From Spirochaetales bacterium (GTDB lineage Bacteria; Spirochaetota; Spirochaetia; JABMQR01): a stretch of DNA of 64,000 bases. Within the stretch, counting starts at the first letter, position 1. Each line of letters begins with the position of its first letter. The translations under genes were made by a program, and so were the position numbers. The stretch is taken from NCBI GenBank assembly GCA_018399255.1, contig JAGYPA010000002.1:62001-126000 (forward strand), written 5' to 3'. The notes under the pieces were generated by a model that was given only the letters and a program-made list of their open reading frames with translations, searched no databases and was not told where the DNA came from. Below, piece by piece: positions 53,033 through 63,185 of the stretch.

Positions 53033-53848
53033 ATGGAACAGAACCCGATTTCATATCATAAACTGATCGCTGGAGAAATTCCCCCATGGGTCCGTCGATT
53101 CGTCAAGCAGGCGGGAAGAACCATCAACCGGTTTGATATGATCAGAGAGAATGACACAATCCTGCTGGGGATATCCGGTGGAAAGGATTCTCTCGCCCTG
53201 GCGCTCGCCCTTTCTCTGCGTCTGAAATGGCTTCCCATCAGCTACAACCTGGAAGCTCTCCACATAAACTGGAAGGAACATCCGCTGGAGAGAATCCAGA
53301 AACAATCACTGATGAACTTTTTCGAAGTTATGCAAATCCCCTTTACTTCTGTCGATGCAGAAATGCGGCCGGATTCATTTAATGGGGAATTTAACTGCTA
53401 TCTCTGTTCCCGTAACCGCAGGAGAATTCTTTTTCAGACTGCAGCCGACCGGGGCATACCGCTCGTTGCCCTTGGCCATCACCTTGACGACCTGGTTGAG
53501 ACAACCATGATCAATCTCTGCTTTCGGGGTGATTTTTCCACAATGCTTCCTGTTCAGGAATTCTTTTCAGGAAAGCTGCATATTATCAGACCGTTGATAG
53601 AAGTTCATGAACATGTGGTAAAACGCCTGACCGAAGCATACGATCTGCCGGTAGCTAAGCCCGTCTGCCCCTACGACCAGACTAATATCAGATCCCGTCT
53701 GAAACCGGTTATCAGCAGCCTTTGCAGAATCGACCGCCTGACCAGAGAGCATATATTCAGCGCGCATGATTTCAGCTGCCGAATTCCTCGCAGTGAGTCT
53801 CTGCCTCATAGAGATCAACGGCATGCTCAGATTCCAGAAAAAGAATGA
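53033..53848 (+). CDS. TtcA-like tRNA 2-thiolation PP-loop ATPase
   Basis: LLGISGGKDSLALALAL; CYLCSRNRRRILFQTAADRGIPLVALGHHLDDLVETTMINL. Confidence 0.85.
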   Translation: MEQNPISYHKLIAGEIPPWVRRFVKQAGRTINRFDMIRENDTILLGISGGKDSLALALALSLRLKWLPISYNLEALHINWKEHPLERIQKQSLMNFFEVMQIPFTSVDAEMRPDSFNGEFNCYLCSRNRRRILFQTAADRGIPLVALGHHLDDLVETTMINLCFRGDFSTMLPVQEFFSGKLHIIRPLIEVHEHVVKRLTEAYDLPVAKPVCPYDQTNIRSRLKPVISSLCRIDRLTREHIFSAHDFSCRIPRSESLPHRDQRHAQIPEKE

Positions 53849-54068
53849 TTTTCTGCATCACTCCATCACCATAGAGCTTCGAATTTGTTACCAGAGCTGC
53901 TCCAAGCTGAGCAAAGGAGAGAGAATCGTTCAAGTCGACTTCGGCGGCAGAAACAGCAAACTTATTGCGCATTTTCTGCTTGATGGAGTTAATAATCCGC
54001 CGCTTCTCTTTAATCGAGGTCACACTTTCAGGAAGTTTCACAATAACCTGTAACATCGCTACAATCAT
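53772..54068 (-). CDS. DUF503 (YlxP-like) protein
   Basis: MIVAMLQVIVKLPESVTSIKEKRRIINSIKQKMRNKFAVSAAEVDLNDSLSFAQLGAALVTN. Confidence 0.85.
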   Translation of the reverse strand: MIVAMLQVIVKLPESVTSIKEKRRIINSIKQKMRNKFAVSAAEVDLNDSLSFAQLGAALVTNSKLYGDGVMQKIILFLESEHAVDLYEAETHCEEFGS

Positions 54069-54081
54069 GTTGTTAGTATAT

Positions 54082-54116
54082 ATAATAAAAACAGCTTGTA
54101 AAGCTGTTTTTATTAT
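54082..54116. terminator. Perfect 16-bp stem hairpin, 3-nt loop
   Basis: ataataaaaacagctt gta aagctgtttttattat between divergent DUF503 and the next envelope gene. Confidence 0.6.
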
Positions 54117-54181
54117 GTTTTACTTTACAGAGTTTTTCATGTATATTGACTTAACAAATCTATTTTTAACGGGATAGGAAA

Positions 54182-55552
54182 ATGAAAAAAGTAGTTATTT
54201 TATTCGCTCTGGCCAGTTTCCTGCTGTTTCCGCTCACTGCGGCGGATGGTGATTTCGATCTTGATCTCGATGTCGGCATTGACTACCAGAATGTTGAAGG
54301 TCTCACCCTTGTAGGGGTAAACCTGCAGCCTGATATTTCGATTGGTAAATTCGGATTTGGCCTGAAAGGTTCCCTGTTCTTCGAAATTGGGGCCGACGGA
54401 GGTCTGCTTACTTTCAATTCTGAAAACTGGGTTCCTGTTTTCGAACCTGAAGACACCCTGCTTGACAAAGTAAAAACCACTGCCGGTATTTACCTCCCAA
54501 TTTTCCGTTATGCCCGTTACGGGTTTAAAGGTGATCCTCTTCATGCTCGTATAGGTCAGCTTGACGGCTCTTCGCTCGGAACCGGGATGTTTGTAAACAA
54601 TTATTCCAACACACTCTTTCTCCCCAACAAACCGCTCGTCGGAGCGATTCTGGATATTGATGGAAGGCTGTTCAATTTTCCGTACATAGGCTTTGAAGGG
54701 ATGACCGGCAACCTTGCAGAATTTGATCTGATGGCAGGAAGGCTTTACACCAGGCCGCTGGCCTTTGTCGATTTTCCAGTCATCCGCGATATTCAGATAG
54801 GTGCTTCCTATGCTGTAGATGCCGACCCGGCTCTGTACTCGGAAGACCCGGAAGACCCGGAAGACCCGTCATTTACGCCAAACCCGGTAATGATGTACGG
54901 AGCAGACATAATTTTACCGCTGTTTGATGCGTCTCTGGCAAGACTTCGGCTGTTCGGGGATTACGGCATTCAGCCCGATCCTAAAGGAACGGAAGAAGAT
55001 GCTACCGGTTTGAGAGGAGGATTTGACGGTCATATCCTGGGTTTTCTCTCATACGGCGCAAACGTGCTGCTCCCTACCAACAACTATAAGCCTGAATACT
55101 TTAATACATCCTATGACTTATATCGGGAAGACCGTTACGAAGCCGACGGAATGGACAGTGATAATTTCTTCTTCAACGGCAGCGCCGGATTCAACCTGCT
55201 TGATAACGCTCTGATATTTGATTTGAATGTATCCAGCGAAATTGAGAACGATTCCGGTACTTTAAACGTTACCAATCCAATGATGACAGCCAAGTTTTCC
55301 CTGGGTGAAGAGCTGTTCGGATTTGTCTACTTTGATGCCTTCTACCGTAAGCAGTTCAGCGATTCTGAAATGGGTGTACCTGAATTCATTGACAGCATCC
55401 TGAGCCTTGACGATAATTCTGAAATCCGGGCTAATGTCAGTGTGAAATACAACATTTTTGTCATTGATACCGGCTATGTGATAACTTTCCAAGAAGATGG
55501 CACAATGAATGCTCCTGATGTAACTGTTGGCGGAAAAGTAAAATTACTGTAA
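54182..55552 (+). CDS. Putative outer-membrane/periplasmic beta-rich protein
   Basis: Signal peptide MKKVVILFALASFLLFPLTAADG; alternating beta pattern throughout. Confidence 0.6.
   Translation: MKKVVILFALASFLLFPLTAADGDFDLDLDVGIDYQNVEGLTLVGVNLQPDISIGKFGFGLKGSLFFEIGADGGLLTFNSENWVPVFEPEDTLLDKVKTTAGIYLPIFRYARYGFKGDPLHARIGQLDGSSLGTGMFVNNYSNTLFLPNKPLVGAILDIDGRLFNFPYIGFEGMTGNLAEFDLMAGRLYTRPLAFVDFPVIRDIQIGASYAVDADPALYSEDPEDPEDPSFTPNPVMMYGADIILPLFDASLARLRLFGDYGIQPDPKGTEEDATGLRGGFDGHILGFLSYGANVLLPTNNYKPEYFNTSYDLYREDRYEADGMDSDNFFFNGSAGFNLLDNALIFDLNVSSEIENDSGTLNVTNPMMTAKFSLGEELFGFVYFDAFYRKQFSDSEMGVPEFIDSILSLDDNSEIRANVSVKYNIFVIDTGYVITFQEDGTMNAPDVTVGGKVKLL
54842..54868 (+). repeat. In-frame 9-nt tandem repeat (3 units)
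   Basis: gaagacccg x3 encoding EDPEDPEDP. Confidence 0.9.
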
Positions 55553-55719
55553 AGTTCATTACATGTTCCCCTGCAGAAGATACGGCAAGGGGCTGGGTCC
55601 GGCATCCTCAACATTGCCCGACTACCTGGATCTGACTATCCATACTCCAATTCCATGGCATAATTTGTCATGGAATTTGGTTTGTCAGGTTATTCAATTC
55701 CAGGATAAATCTTAAAAAA

Positions 55720-58050
55720 ATGGTGTGCTTAATGAGAAATCGAGGATTATTGTTTCTATTTTTACTGAGCGTATTGTCAATTTCTACAGGGCTCGTTCCA
55801 CAGCATATTTCGGCTGACAACAATTCAGTATCAGCTTTCGGGGAATTTGTTTCCTTCGCAGCTGACAATCCTGAATCTCTTCTGGTCTTTGATGACCGCG
55901 GAGTACTTATTCAGGACCTTTCTGCGGTACCGGGTGTTAAGCCGGGCTGGATTATACAGACAGAGGGTTCAAATCTGGAAGTACATGCCGCAGCCGTAGG
56001 GACGCTATACCTCTCGCCTGATTCCCTTCTTTCCTTTGATTCTCTTACCGAAACCGGCATGGAGCTGTTTCTGCTTCGAGGTAAAATTCGTTATCTGGCA
56101 GAAACAGATAATTTTCCAATAATCATATCAACCCCGGTTGCAGAATACCTGCTGGAGACAACAGGTGAATATGTCCTTATCAGTGACCAGAAAGAAGAGT
56201 TTTATGTTCTAGAGGGTTCCTCAACCGTTATAAACCTGATTACCGGTCTATCCCGGCAGATATCCGAGAAACGTTCCTATGAAGCCCTGTCAAGGCAGGA
56301 ACCAGTAAAAGAAATCAAGCCGGAGGGAGCAAAGGCTCTGCAGAACGAGTTGCCTTTTGCTTATTTTACCAAAAGACAAGCTGAAGTGGAAGCCGAAGCC
56401 GAAGCCGCTGCCATTGCGCAGGCCGAAGCGGTTCAACCGGAAAATATTACCATAATAATTGACATACCTCAGGATTTTGCCACTGAAGAAACTGCTGACA
56501 GAAAGCCAGTTGAAGCTGTCAGCCAGGCTGAACCTGAAGAGACACAGGAAGAAAAACCGGAATCTGCCAGTCAAGAGGCCCAGCCTGCTCAACCGGTAAT
56601 CGTAGTTGGAGAACCACCCCGTGAACCGTCATCGGCTGCCTCATCTGCCTCTGCGGAACCACGCAAATCCTTTGAATTTGGACTGATTATAGATGCCGGC
56701 GGAGTCATGCCTTTTAGCTCCAGTACCTATAAAGAATTATATCTTCAAACTGCTCTTACTCCCTGGTTCCGTTCCGGTAGTTTCACCCTTGGCCTCTCAC
56801 TGCCCCTCACCTTTAATATTAATCCCTTCGATAAAGCCGACTGGTATTTGCCACGCGACAACAACCCCTATGATTTCGGTACAGGAGATGGTTCTTCCAT
56901 TTTTGAACTAATAAGCTTCGGGGCGGGTTTTCCCGCATCCCGGGATTTTTACCTCGACATTCTTTCAAAAATCAGTTTTGCCGAGTATACTACAGCTAAT
57001 GGAGCCTTCTCCCTCAAAGCAAACAACCATTCTCTGATTTCCCTGGGAACCGGGGTACTTGTTTCTGCCTTGAATCCAGCCCTGGATGATCCTTTTATTA
57101 CCCGGGTAGGATTAGTCAATACCTTGAAAACACCGTATTTCAACTATGAGTTGATAATAAACGACATCGGTCATGCAGAACTGTTCGGCCTGAGGCTGGC
57201 TGCTGTCCCCTTTGGATCTCAGTCTCCGCTTGAAATCGGCCTATATGGCCTTGCAGATATTTCGCTTCAGCCGGAGAACCGTTTCATACTGGTTCCTGGT
57301 ATTGATGTGAAATATCAATTCTCGAATACGGAAGTTCTTAAGCTTTCAGCCTATGCCGATTTTTCGCTGCTGATGCTGGCTGACAGTAATGGTTTCCATT
57401 CAAAGTCATTTTTGAAATCTGGAGGCATTTATAATTATTTAGCAGCGGCAGGTATGGAAGGCCGAACCGGCAATGTTGAGTTTGCAGTAAGTGCCGCCTA
57501 TCAGGATGGGATACGCACAACAGGCCAATTCGGGAATGATTACCAATGGCGGCGCATCAGCTATGCAGAAGATTTATTTGACGATGCTAACTACACTCGG
57601 GGTCTTAACGAAAATGGCAGATGGGAATTCGGTGCGAAAGTCGGCTTGAAAACAGATCTGCTTCACGCATCTTTCGGCTATAAGTACAACATTTATCATG
57701 ATTTCACCCTGGTCTCCGCAACTGACCCGGATGTTGATGAGCTCTCTTTTACCGCTGGATTTGACTATAACCAGTTCTCTGGTGAACTGGGATTTACCCA
57801 GCGTGGTTTCATGGGGATGCTGTCAGGAGGCTTTTATGATTTCATGTTCAACGAACAAACCCAGTTATTTGCCCAAGGTTCTTTTGATATCGGCATCCTG
57901 ACGCTGCATACCAAATTCTCCGGGGTAGCCCAATATGAAGCACCTGAGAGCTCTGCAAGGTTCAACAACATAGATGTTCTGAAAACTGACAATGGAGGAC
58001 AACTGGAAATCGTCCCGAGTCTGAGCATCGGTGTAACCGTCAAACTGTAG
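55720..58050 (+). CDS. FecR-like domain plus putative outer-membrane beta-barrel protein
   Basis: Signal region; WIIQTEGSNLEVHAAAVGTLYLSPDSLLSFDSLTETGMELFLLRGKIRYL (FecR-like); acidic Glu/Ala linker; C-term LEIVPSLSIGVTVKL beta-strand-like end. Confidence 0.6.
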   Translation: MVCLMRNRGLLFLFLLSVLSISTGLVPQHISADNNSVSAFGEFVSFAADNPESLLVFDDRGVLIQDLSAVPGVKPGWIIQTEGSNLEVHAAAVGTLYLSPDSLLSFDSLTETGMELFLLRGKIRYLAETDNFPIIISTPVAEYLLETTGEYVLISDQKEEFYVLEGSSTVINLITGLSRQISEKRSYEALSRQEPVKEIKPEGAKALQNELPFAYFTKRQAEVEAEAEAAAIAQAEAVQPENITIIIDIPQDFATEETADRKPVEAVSQAEPEETQEEKPESASQEAQPAQPVIVVGEPPREPSSAASSASAEPRKSFEFGLIIDAGGVMPFSSSTYKELYLQTALTPWFRSGSFTLGLSLPLTFNINPFDKADWYLPRDNNPYDFGTGDGSSIFELISFGAGFPASRDFYLDILSKISFAEYTTANGAFSLKANNHSLISLGTGVLVSALNPALDDPFITRVGLVNTLKTPYFNYELIINDIGHAELFGLRLAAVPFGSQSPLEIGLYGLADISLQPENRFILVPGIDVKYQFSNTEVLKLSAYADFSLLMLADSNGFHSKSFLKSGGIYNYLAAAGMEGRTGNVEFAVSAAYQDGIRTTGQFGNDYQWRRISYAEDLFDDANYTRGLNENGRWEFGAKVGLKTDLLHASFGYKYNIYHDFTLVSATDPDVDELSFTAGFDYNQFSGELGFTQRGFMGMLSGGFYDFMFNEQTQLFAQGSFDIGILTLHTKFSGVAQYEAPESSARFNNIDVLKTDNGGQLEIVPSLSIGVTVKL

Positions 58051-58066
58051 ATTTTACAGGAGCATC

Positions 58067-59920
58067 ATGGGAAACGTAAAGCCGATTCAGCTGCTTGATA
58101 ATACTGTAGCCCAGCGCATTGCTGCCGGAGAGGTTATTGAGCGGCCTGAATCCATTGTAAGGGAATTACTGGATAATGCCATTGATGCCGGAGCAGGTTC
58201 AATCGACATCCATATAACCGACGGCGGAATAAGTGAAATCAAGATAATTGATGACGGCTCGGGCATGAGCCATGAAGATCTTGCCATTTGCTGCAGTTCC
58301 CATGCCACCTCAAAAATATCACGGGTTGAAGACTTGTATGCCCTTGAAACTCTGGGATTCAGGGGAGAAGCTCTTTACAGTATTTCAGCCTGCACGCGTC
58401 TTACAATCTGCAGCCGCCAAGGTAATTCCGTACCCTATACCGTTAGCATCGATGATGGTCGTCAGACTGGACCGGAACCTGGCGGCAGCTCGCCTGGAAC
58501 AACCATAACCGCTCGCGATCTTTTCTTTTCCATACCAGGGCGACGAAAATTCCTCAAGCGTCCCCAAGCTGAAACAACTGCCTGTAAAAAAACATTCATA
58601 GATAAAGCCCTGCCTTTTCCTGAAATTCAATTTAAATTTTTTGTAAGCGGGAGCTTACGATTATTTCTGCCTCCTTCCAATCGGCTCCAGCGCATTCTAA
58701 ATGCCTACCCCACTTTCCTAAAGAAGGAATTTATGGGAGAGACCAGCGTCTCAGCAGGAAACTTTGCGATTACCGCTGTATGCAGTACTCCGGAAATGTA
58801 TCGCAATGACAAAACAGGCATTCAAGTATTTGTCAACAAGCGGAGAATTCAGGAGTATTCTCTCATTCAGGCTGTAATGTACGGCTATACAGACTACCTG
58901 CCCGGCGGAAGCTTTCCTTATTGCTATTTGTTTATTGATATAGACCCGGAACTGGTTGATTTCAATATTCATCCGGCTAAAAGAGAGGCAAAAATCCGAA
59001 ATATTGCCCAAGTCCATCATGAAACCGTACAGATGCTGAAATCCTGGCTCTATAGTTTACGTTCACAAACAAACGCTGGAGGGAGCAGGCCTGCAGCTTC
59101 TGCAGCACAAGCTCAAGCAGCAGCACCCTACCTTACTTTTTCCAATTCCCGTAATACAGCAGACCCGGGTAAAGTGAATCATACTGCATATGAAAAAGCA
59201 TTCGATGCCCTCTTGCGGGAAAACCCGATGCGCAATAGAGCGCCGGAAGATGTTGATGAACCTTCCTCCCGCTACCCGGGAACTGCTGAAAAAAACGATA
59301 CATCCAGTAATGCCGATGAGACAGCAGAAAACAAAGGTTCTCCACTGTCAGATTCTAACCCGGCTTCAACGCAGAACAAGATTGAATTTATTTACCATGG
59401 ACAAATTTTCAATCTGTTTCTCCTAGCTGAAATGAGCGATACTCTTCTGCTTATCGATCAGCATGCTGCCCACGAACGTATCATTTATGAAGAATTGACC
59501 GCTAAACCTGCTTCTCAGCATTTGCTTATTCCCTATTCTTTTGAACCGGATCCGTTGATTGAAGAATTTTTGATTAAGAATGCAGAGATATATCACCGCA
59601 TAGGCATTGAGATAGAGCAGAAAGAGGCAGGCGTCTGGGAGCTGACAGCCCTACCCTCTGCCTGTCGAACCATACAGCAGCAAGTCCTTGACTTTATTCT
59701 GCAGTCGGCCGGGAATGCCACTGAGATTGAGAAAAAACTCTATTCGATGATAGCGTGCAAAGCGGCAATAAAAGACGGAGATGTAATCGATTCTGTTACA
59801 GCTAGAAACCTGATTGCAAAAGCCCTGGAGCTTCCAGTGCCCCGCTGCCCGCATGGGCGCCCAATTTGGAAAGAAATCAGCAGAGATCAGCTTTTCAGGG
59901 ATGTGGAACGTATTCTCTGA
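58067..59920 (+). CDS. mutL: DNA mismatch repair protein MutL
   Basis: AQRIAAGEVIERPESIVRELLDNAIDAGAGSIDI; DDGSGMSHEDL; TLGFRGEALYSISA; C-term DQHAAHERIIYEEL, ACKAAIKDGD, CPHGRP. Confidence 0.96.
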   Translation: MGNVKPIQLLDNTVAQRIAAGEVIERPESIVRELLDNAIDAGAGSIDIHITDGGISEIKIIDDGSGMSHEDLAICCSSHATSKISRVEDLYALETLGFRGEALYSISACTRLTICSRQGNSVPYTVSIDDGRQTGPEPGGSSPGTTITARDLFFSIPGRRKFLKRPQAETTACKKTFIDKALPFPEIQFKFFVSGSLRLFLPPSNRLQRILNAYPTFLKKEFMGETSVSAGNFAITAVCSTPEMYRNDKTGIQVFVNKRRIQEYSLIQAVMYGYTDYLPGGSFPYCYLFIDIDPELVDFNIHPAKREAKIRNIAQVHHETVQMLKSWLYSLRSQTNAGGSRPAASAAQAQAAAPYLTFSNSRNTADPGKVNHTAYEKAFDALLRENPMRNRAPEDVDEPSSRYPGTAEKNDTSSNADETAENKGSPLSDSNPASTQNKIEFIYHGQIFNLFLLAEMSDTLLLIDQHAAHERIIYEELTAKPASQHLLIPYSFEPDPLIEEFLIKNAEIYHRIGIEIEQKEAGVWELTALPSACRTIQQQVLDFILQSAGNATEIEKKLYSMIACKAAIKDGDVIDSVTARNLIAKALELPVPRCPHGRPIWKEISRDQLFRDVERIL

Positions 59921-59982
59921 TATTTCTTCTATCTGCAGTTTCATGCTATGCAGGCCGATAATGCTGCAGGACTCTCAGGTGA

Positions 59983-60738
59983 CTAATTGGAATAGTTAAA
60001 CACCAGAGGGCCGGTTACCAGTTCTGCCCCGGTCTCTGTATCGCGAACTGAAACGTAAAAACTATGGTAACTTCGCAGCAGACGCGATTCCTCAGAATCA
60101 TAACTGATGTAGGATGCATCGGGAATAAAACCTCCGATATAATTTCCTGATGCATCAAACCCTCTGATTACCGCTTTCTGCATTTGAGCAGTTATAATCT
60201 GGCACCCGTTACGTTTATCAAAAGAAACTTTTGGAAATGATTTTGCAGGGTCGCTTAAGAATTTTGTAAAAAGCTCCTGTCGAGGAAGAGTTATAATCGT
60301 CTCAGCCAGTTCGCCGCGAAGAGTTTCTATCTCCACCTGATAATTCCCCGTAGGCAGGAGCATAAATTCAGGCATTGAGACAGAACTGGTTCCAACCCAT
60401 GTTCTTGCGTCAGCCTCTATGATTTCTAGCGCATCTGCATCCAGGGACCAGCTGTAAAAACTGTCTTCAGGCATAATATGCAGCAGTTCCACAGCATCAG
60501 CAGCCTCCTGATCCTCAACCTCGAGATGAATCGCCAGAAAGCTGCGAACAGCAGAATCCTGATCTGATTTCTCGGCCGGATTATAGAGGAGACGAATTCT
60601 GAAATCACTCGAAAGGATCTCCGGAGGAGCCTGGGTACAGGAAAAAAACAGCAATGACAGAAGGAGGGTGAGAAGAGGAATTATCAACCTCGATGATATC
60701 TTTACCCTGGTATTTTTCGTGCCTTGATACTTATGCAT
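59983..60738 (-). CDS. Hypothetical lipoprotein
   Basis: LIIPLLTLLLSLLFFSCTQAPPEIL lipobox; no recognised domain. Confidence 0.6.
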   Translation of the reverse strand: MHKYQGTKNTRVKISSRLIIPLLTLLLSLLFFSCTQAPPEILSSDFRIRLLYNPAEKSDQDSAVRSFLAIHLEVEDQEAADAVELLHIMPEDSFYSWSLDADALEIIEADARTWVGTSSVSMPEFMLLPTGNYQVEIETLRGELAETIITLPRQELFTKFLSDPAKSFPKVSFDKRNGCQIITAQMQKAVIRGFDASGNYIGGFIPDASYISYDSEESRLLRSYHSFYVSVRDTETGAELVTGPLVFNYSN

Positions 60739-60755
60739 ACTGCCTATCTCCTAGG

Positions 60756-61898
60756 TTATTCAACTGACTCAAGCGCTTTCAGCTGCATCTTAACTGGATT
60801 GGCATATGAATGCATTACCATTAAGATTAAATCATCAGTAAGAGATTTATAGCGAGCTTTAAAGCCTTTTTTCATGGACTTGGTATATTTATCTGTAAAG
60901 CGCTTAGTTTTTTCTACTATATCATAAGCGATGAAATTTGAAGGCCATAAACGATAGCCCAAATGAATCTGCCGATCAATTTCAGCCGCAACTTCAAGGT
61001 GGTCCGCAAAATTCGATCCTATCGGCCTGCCTATCTGAAGGTGAACCCGCCCCTTATATCGTTTAAGCCCTTTAAGAATTTGAATAAGATCCTCGTATTT
61101 TTTCTTTTTATAAGCCCCTTTCAAGCTTTTAGTCAGCAGTTCCCGACCTTTATTAATATCACAGGGATCATATTCATAGGAGACAGCCACCGGTACGATC
61201 GGACACTTGTTCAGGAGGGTTTTCAAGTCTATTCCTGTATCCTTTTGCGACATATGAAGCATCTTGATAATAGAAGGGCTCGTAATGTCGAGGCCGTCCT
61301 TTGCCCTGCCGCTTTTCTGTGCAACCCACATAGAGCGGTTGCGCTTAGCAATTGTCTGTACAAAATATTCAGAAAGCCTTTTTGACTCCTGAAATTTATC
61401 GCGCATGGAAAGGGTTCGCTTTACCGTAACTGCTCCGTTCAGCTTAAATAAATCGGTAGAAAGTTGATTGAGCAGCAGATTGTCGCCTACTGCAATTTCT
61501 GCATATTCGTAGTTCTGCCGGCATAGCGTATAATTGAGCAGCGCGCAATCCAAAACGATATCCCGATGATTGCTGAAATACATATAAGCACCGTTCGGAT
61601 CAAGGTTCTGGAGTCCATCCCAGGTAAATGAATCCATAGAATTTTCAATAATCCGGTCAAGGGCGAAATCGGAAGTAATTTTACTCTGAAAGTCCCTGAC
61701 CGTATGTACACTGTCAAGGGCAGGAAAGAGATCGTACTTAAGTTTTGAGCGCATAACAGGGGTAAAAAAACGCCACTTGGGATGCATCATCTCACCCAGA
61801 CTGTCCAGAAAGGATTTACTGCTTTTCAGACGTTCTACCGCATCCCGTATCTGCTGCCCCTCATAGGGGGCAATATCTGTAAAATCTTCCTGACTCAT
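60756..61898 (-). CDS. PlsC/PlsB-like acyltransferase
   Basis: YMYFSNHRDIVLDCALLNYTL (NHx4D motif); MWVAQKSGRAKDGLD. Confidence 0.75.
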   Translation of the reverse strand: MSQEDFTDIAPYEGQQIRDAVERLKSSKSFLDSLGEMMHPKWRFFTPVMRSKLKYDLFPALDSVHTVRDFQSKITSDFALDRIIENSMDSFTWDGLQNLDPNGAYMYFSNHRDIVLDCALLNYTLCRQNYEYAEIAVGDNLLLNQLSTDLFKLNGAVTVKRTLSMRDKFQESKRLSEYFVQTIAKRNRSMWVAQKSGRAKDGLDITSPSIIKMLHMSQKDTGIDLKTLLNKCPIVPVAVSYEYDPCDINKGRELLTKSLKGAYKKKKYEDLIQILKGLKRYKGRVHLQIGRPIGSNFADHLEVAAEIDRQIHLGYRLWPSNFIAYDIVEKTKRFTDKYTKSMKKGFKARYKSLTDDLILMVMHSYANPVKMQLKALESVE

Positions 61899-61955
61899 AC
61901 TAATTCACCTTCTTATTTTCTGCTGATTTCCCAGGTGCTGAATACTTACCAGCTT

Positions 61956-62942
61956 TCAACTAATACCGATAACAGCTTTAATATACTGGGCACGCTCCCA
62001 GACCTCGGGAAAGTCAGTATTTGACTTACTAAGAAGCCCTCGGAAATCATCTAACGTATCGAACCCCTTGCGGTCCATCCAGTCGCTGAGTGTTTTCTTC
62101 ATATCGGTTATAGTGCCGTATCCAAACTTCATTATGGCTGAACATATTTCAACTGCTGAAGCCCCTGCAAGCAAATGCTTAATCACTGCATCGCCAGTAT
62201 GGATTCCCGTATTTGCACATATATCGCACTCAAGCTGACCTGAGAGCAGCGCAGTCCACTGCAGAGATAGAGCGGCTTCCTGCTCAACACTGACAATATC
62301 CCCGGACTTCATGGCAATTTTCTCAATATCAATATCTGGTCGGTAGTATCGATTGAACAGTACCAACCCGCTGACACCCAGGTCATCAAGCTGCTTCATG
62401 AAATTTGCCATCCCGCTGAAATGATACCCAAGCTTTACTGCAACAGGTATAGAAACCTTTGCCAGTATTTTTCGGAGAAGATCAACATACTGCTGCTCAA
62501 TGTCCTCACCAGACACTGCCGTCTGAGAAGGAACAATGAACATATTGATTTCAAGGGCATCTGCTCCGACCTCTTGAAACCTGTCAGCGTAATCCAGCCA
62601 GGCTCCCTGACTGACACAGTTTACACTTGCTATCACAGGAATCGAAAGGGCAGCTTTCGCCTTCTCAACCAAATCAAGATATCTGTCTATATAGTAGTCT
62701 TTGCTTGAATTTTCCAGGAAATCGTAGGCATCCGCATGGCTGGAAAAATCATCCATGCCAGTTATCATAGCACGGGAATCATACTCAATTTGCTCTTCAA
62801 AAATCGATTTCAAAACCACGGCTCCAGCTCCGGCAGCAGCACCCTTCTGCAGCCCCTTCAGCTGGTCAGTAAGTCGTGAACTAGATATGATGACAGGATT
62901 TTCCAGTCGCAAGCCTAAATATGAAGTAGTGAGATCAGCCAT
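61956..62942 (-). CDS. Dihydroorotate dehydrogenase-like flavoprotein
   Basis: MADLTTSYLGLRLENPVIISSSRLTDQLKGLQKGAAAGAGAVVLKSIFEEQI; IPVAVKLGYHFSGMANFMKQLDDLGVSGLVLFNR. Confidence 0.8.
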   Translation of the reverse strand: MADLTTSYLGLRLENPVIISSSRLTDQLKGLQKGAAAGAGAVVLKSIFEEQIEYDSRAMITGMDDFSSHADAYDFLENSSKDYYIDRYLDLVEKAKAALSIPVIASVNCVSQGAWLDYADRFQEVGADALEINMFIVPSQTAVSGEDIEQQYVDLLRKILAKVSIPVAVKLGYHFSGMANFMKQLDDLGVSGLVLFNRYYRPDIDIEKIAMKSGDIVSVEQEAALSLQWTALLSGQLECDICANTGIHTGDAVIKHLLAGASAVEICSAIMKFGYGTITDMKKTLSDWMDRKGFDTLDDFRGLLSKSNTDFPEVWERAQYIKAVIGIS

Positions 62943-63185
62943 GTATACTCCCCCATTCTAATAGTGTCTTCAAAGGGAACCTCCCCTGCAGACCAGCCGC
63001 CAAGCATATTCCCCAAACCGGCAACTTCATTGTACAAATCTTTGCCGCATAAAACAACACTTTATGAATATTTATAAAAATATCCGTTTTGATCTCTTCT
63101 GAAATCCGCATTTATACGAAAAAGGGACCCAGACAAGACCGCATACAGCCGCCTCACCTGAATCCCCTATCAACCGTATTATGCT

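Noticed and set aside
58087-59345. Minus-strand ORFs within mutL
   Set aside because: Antisense to a clearly coding conserved gene.
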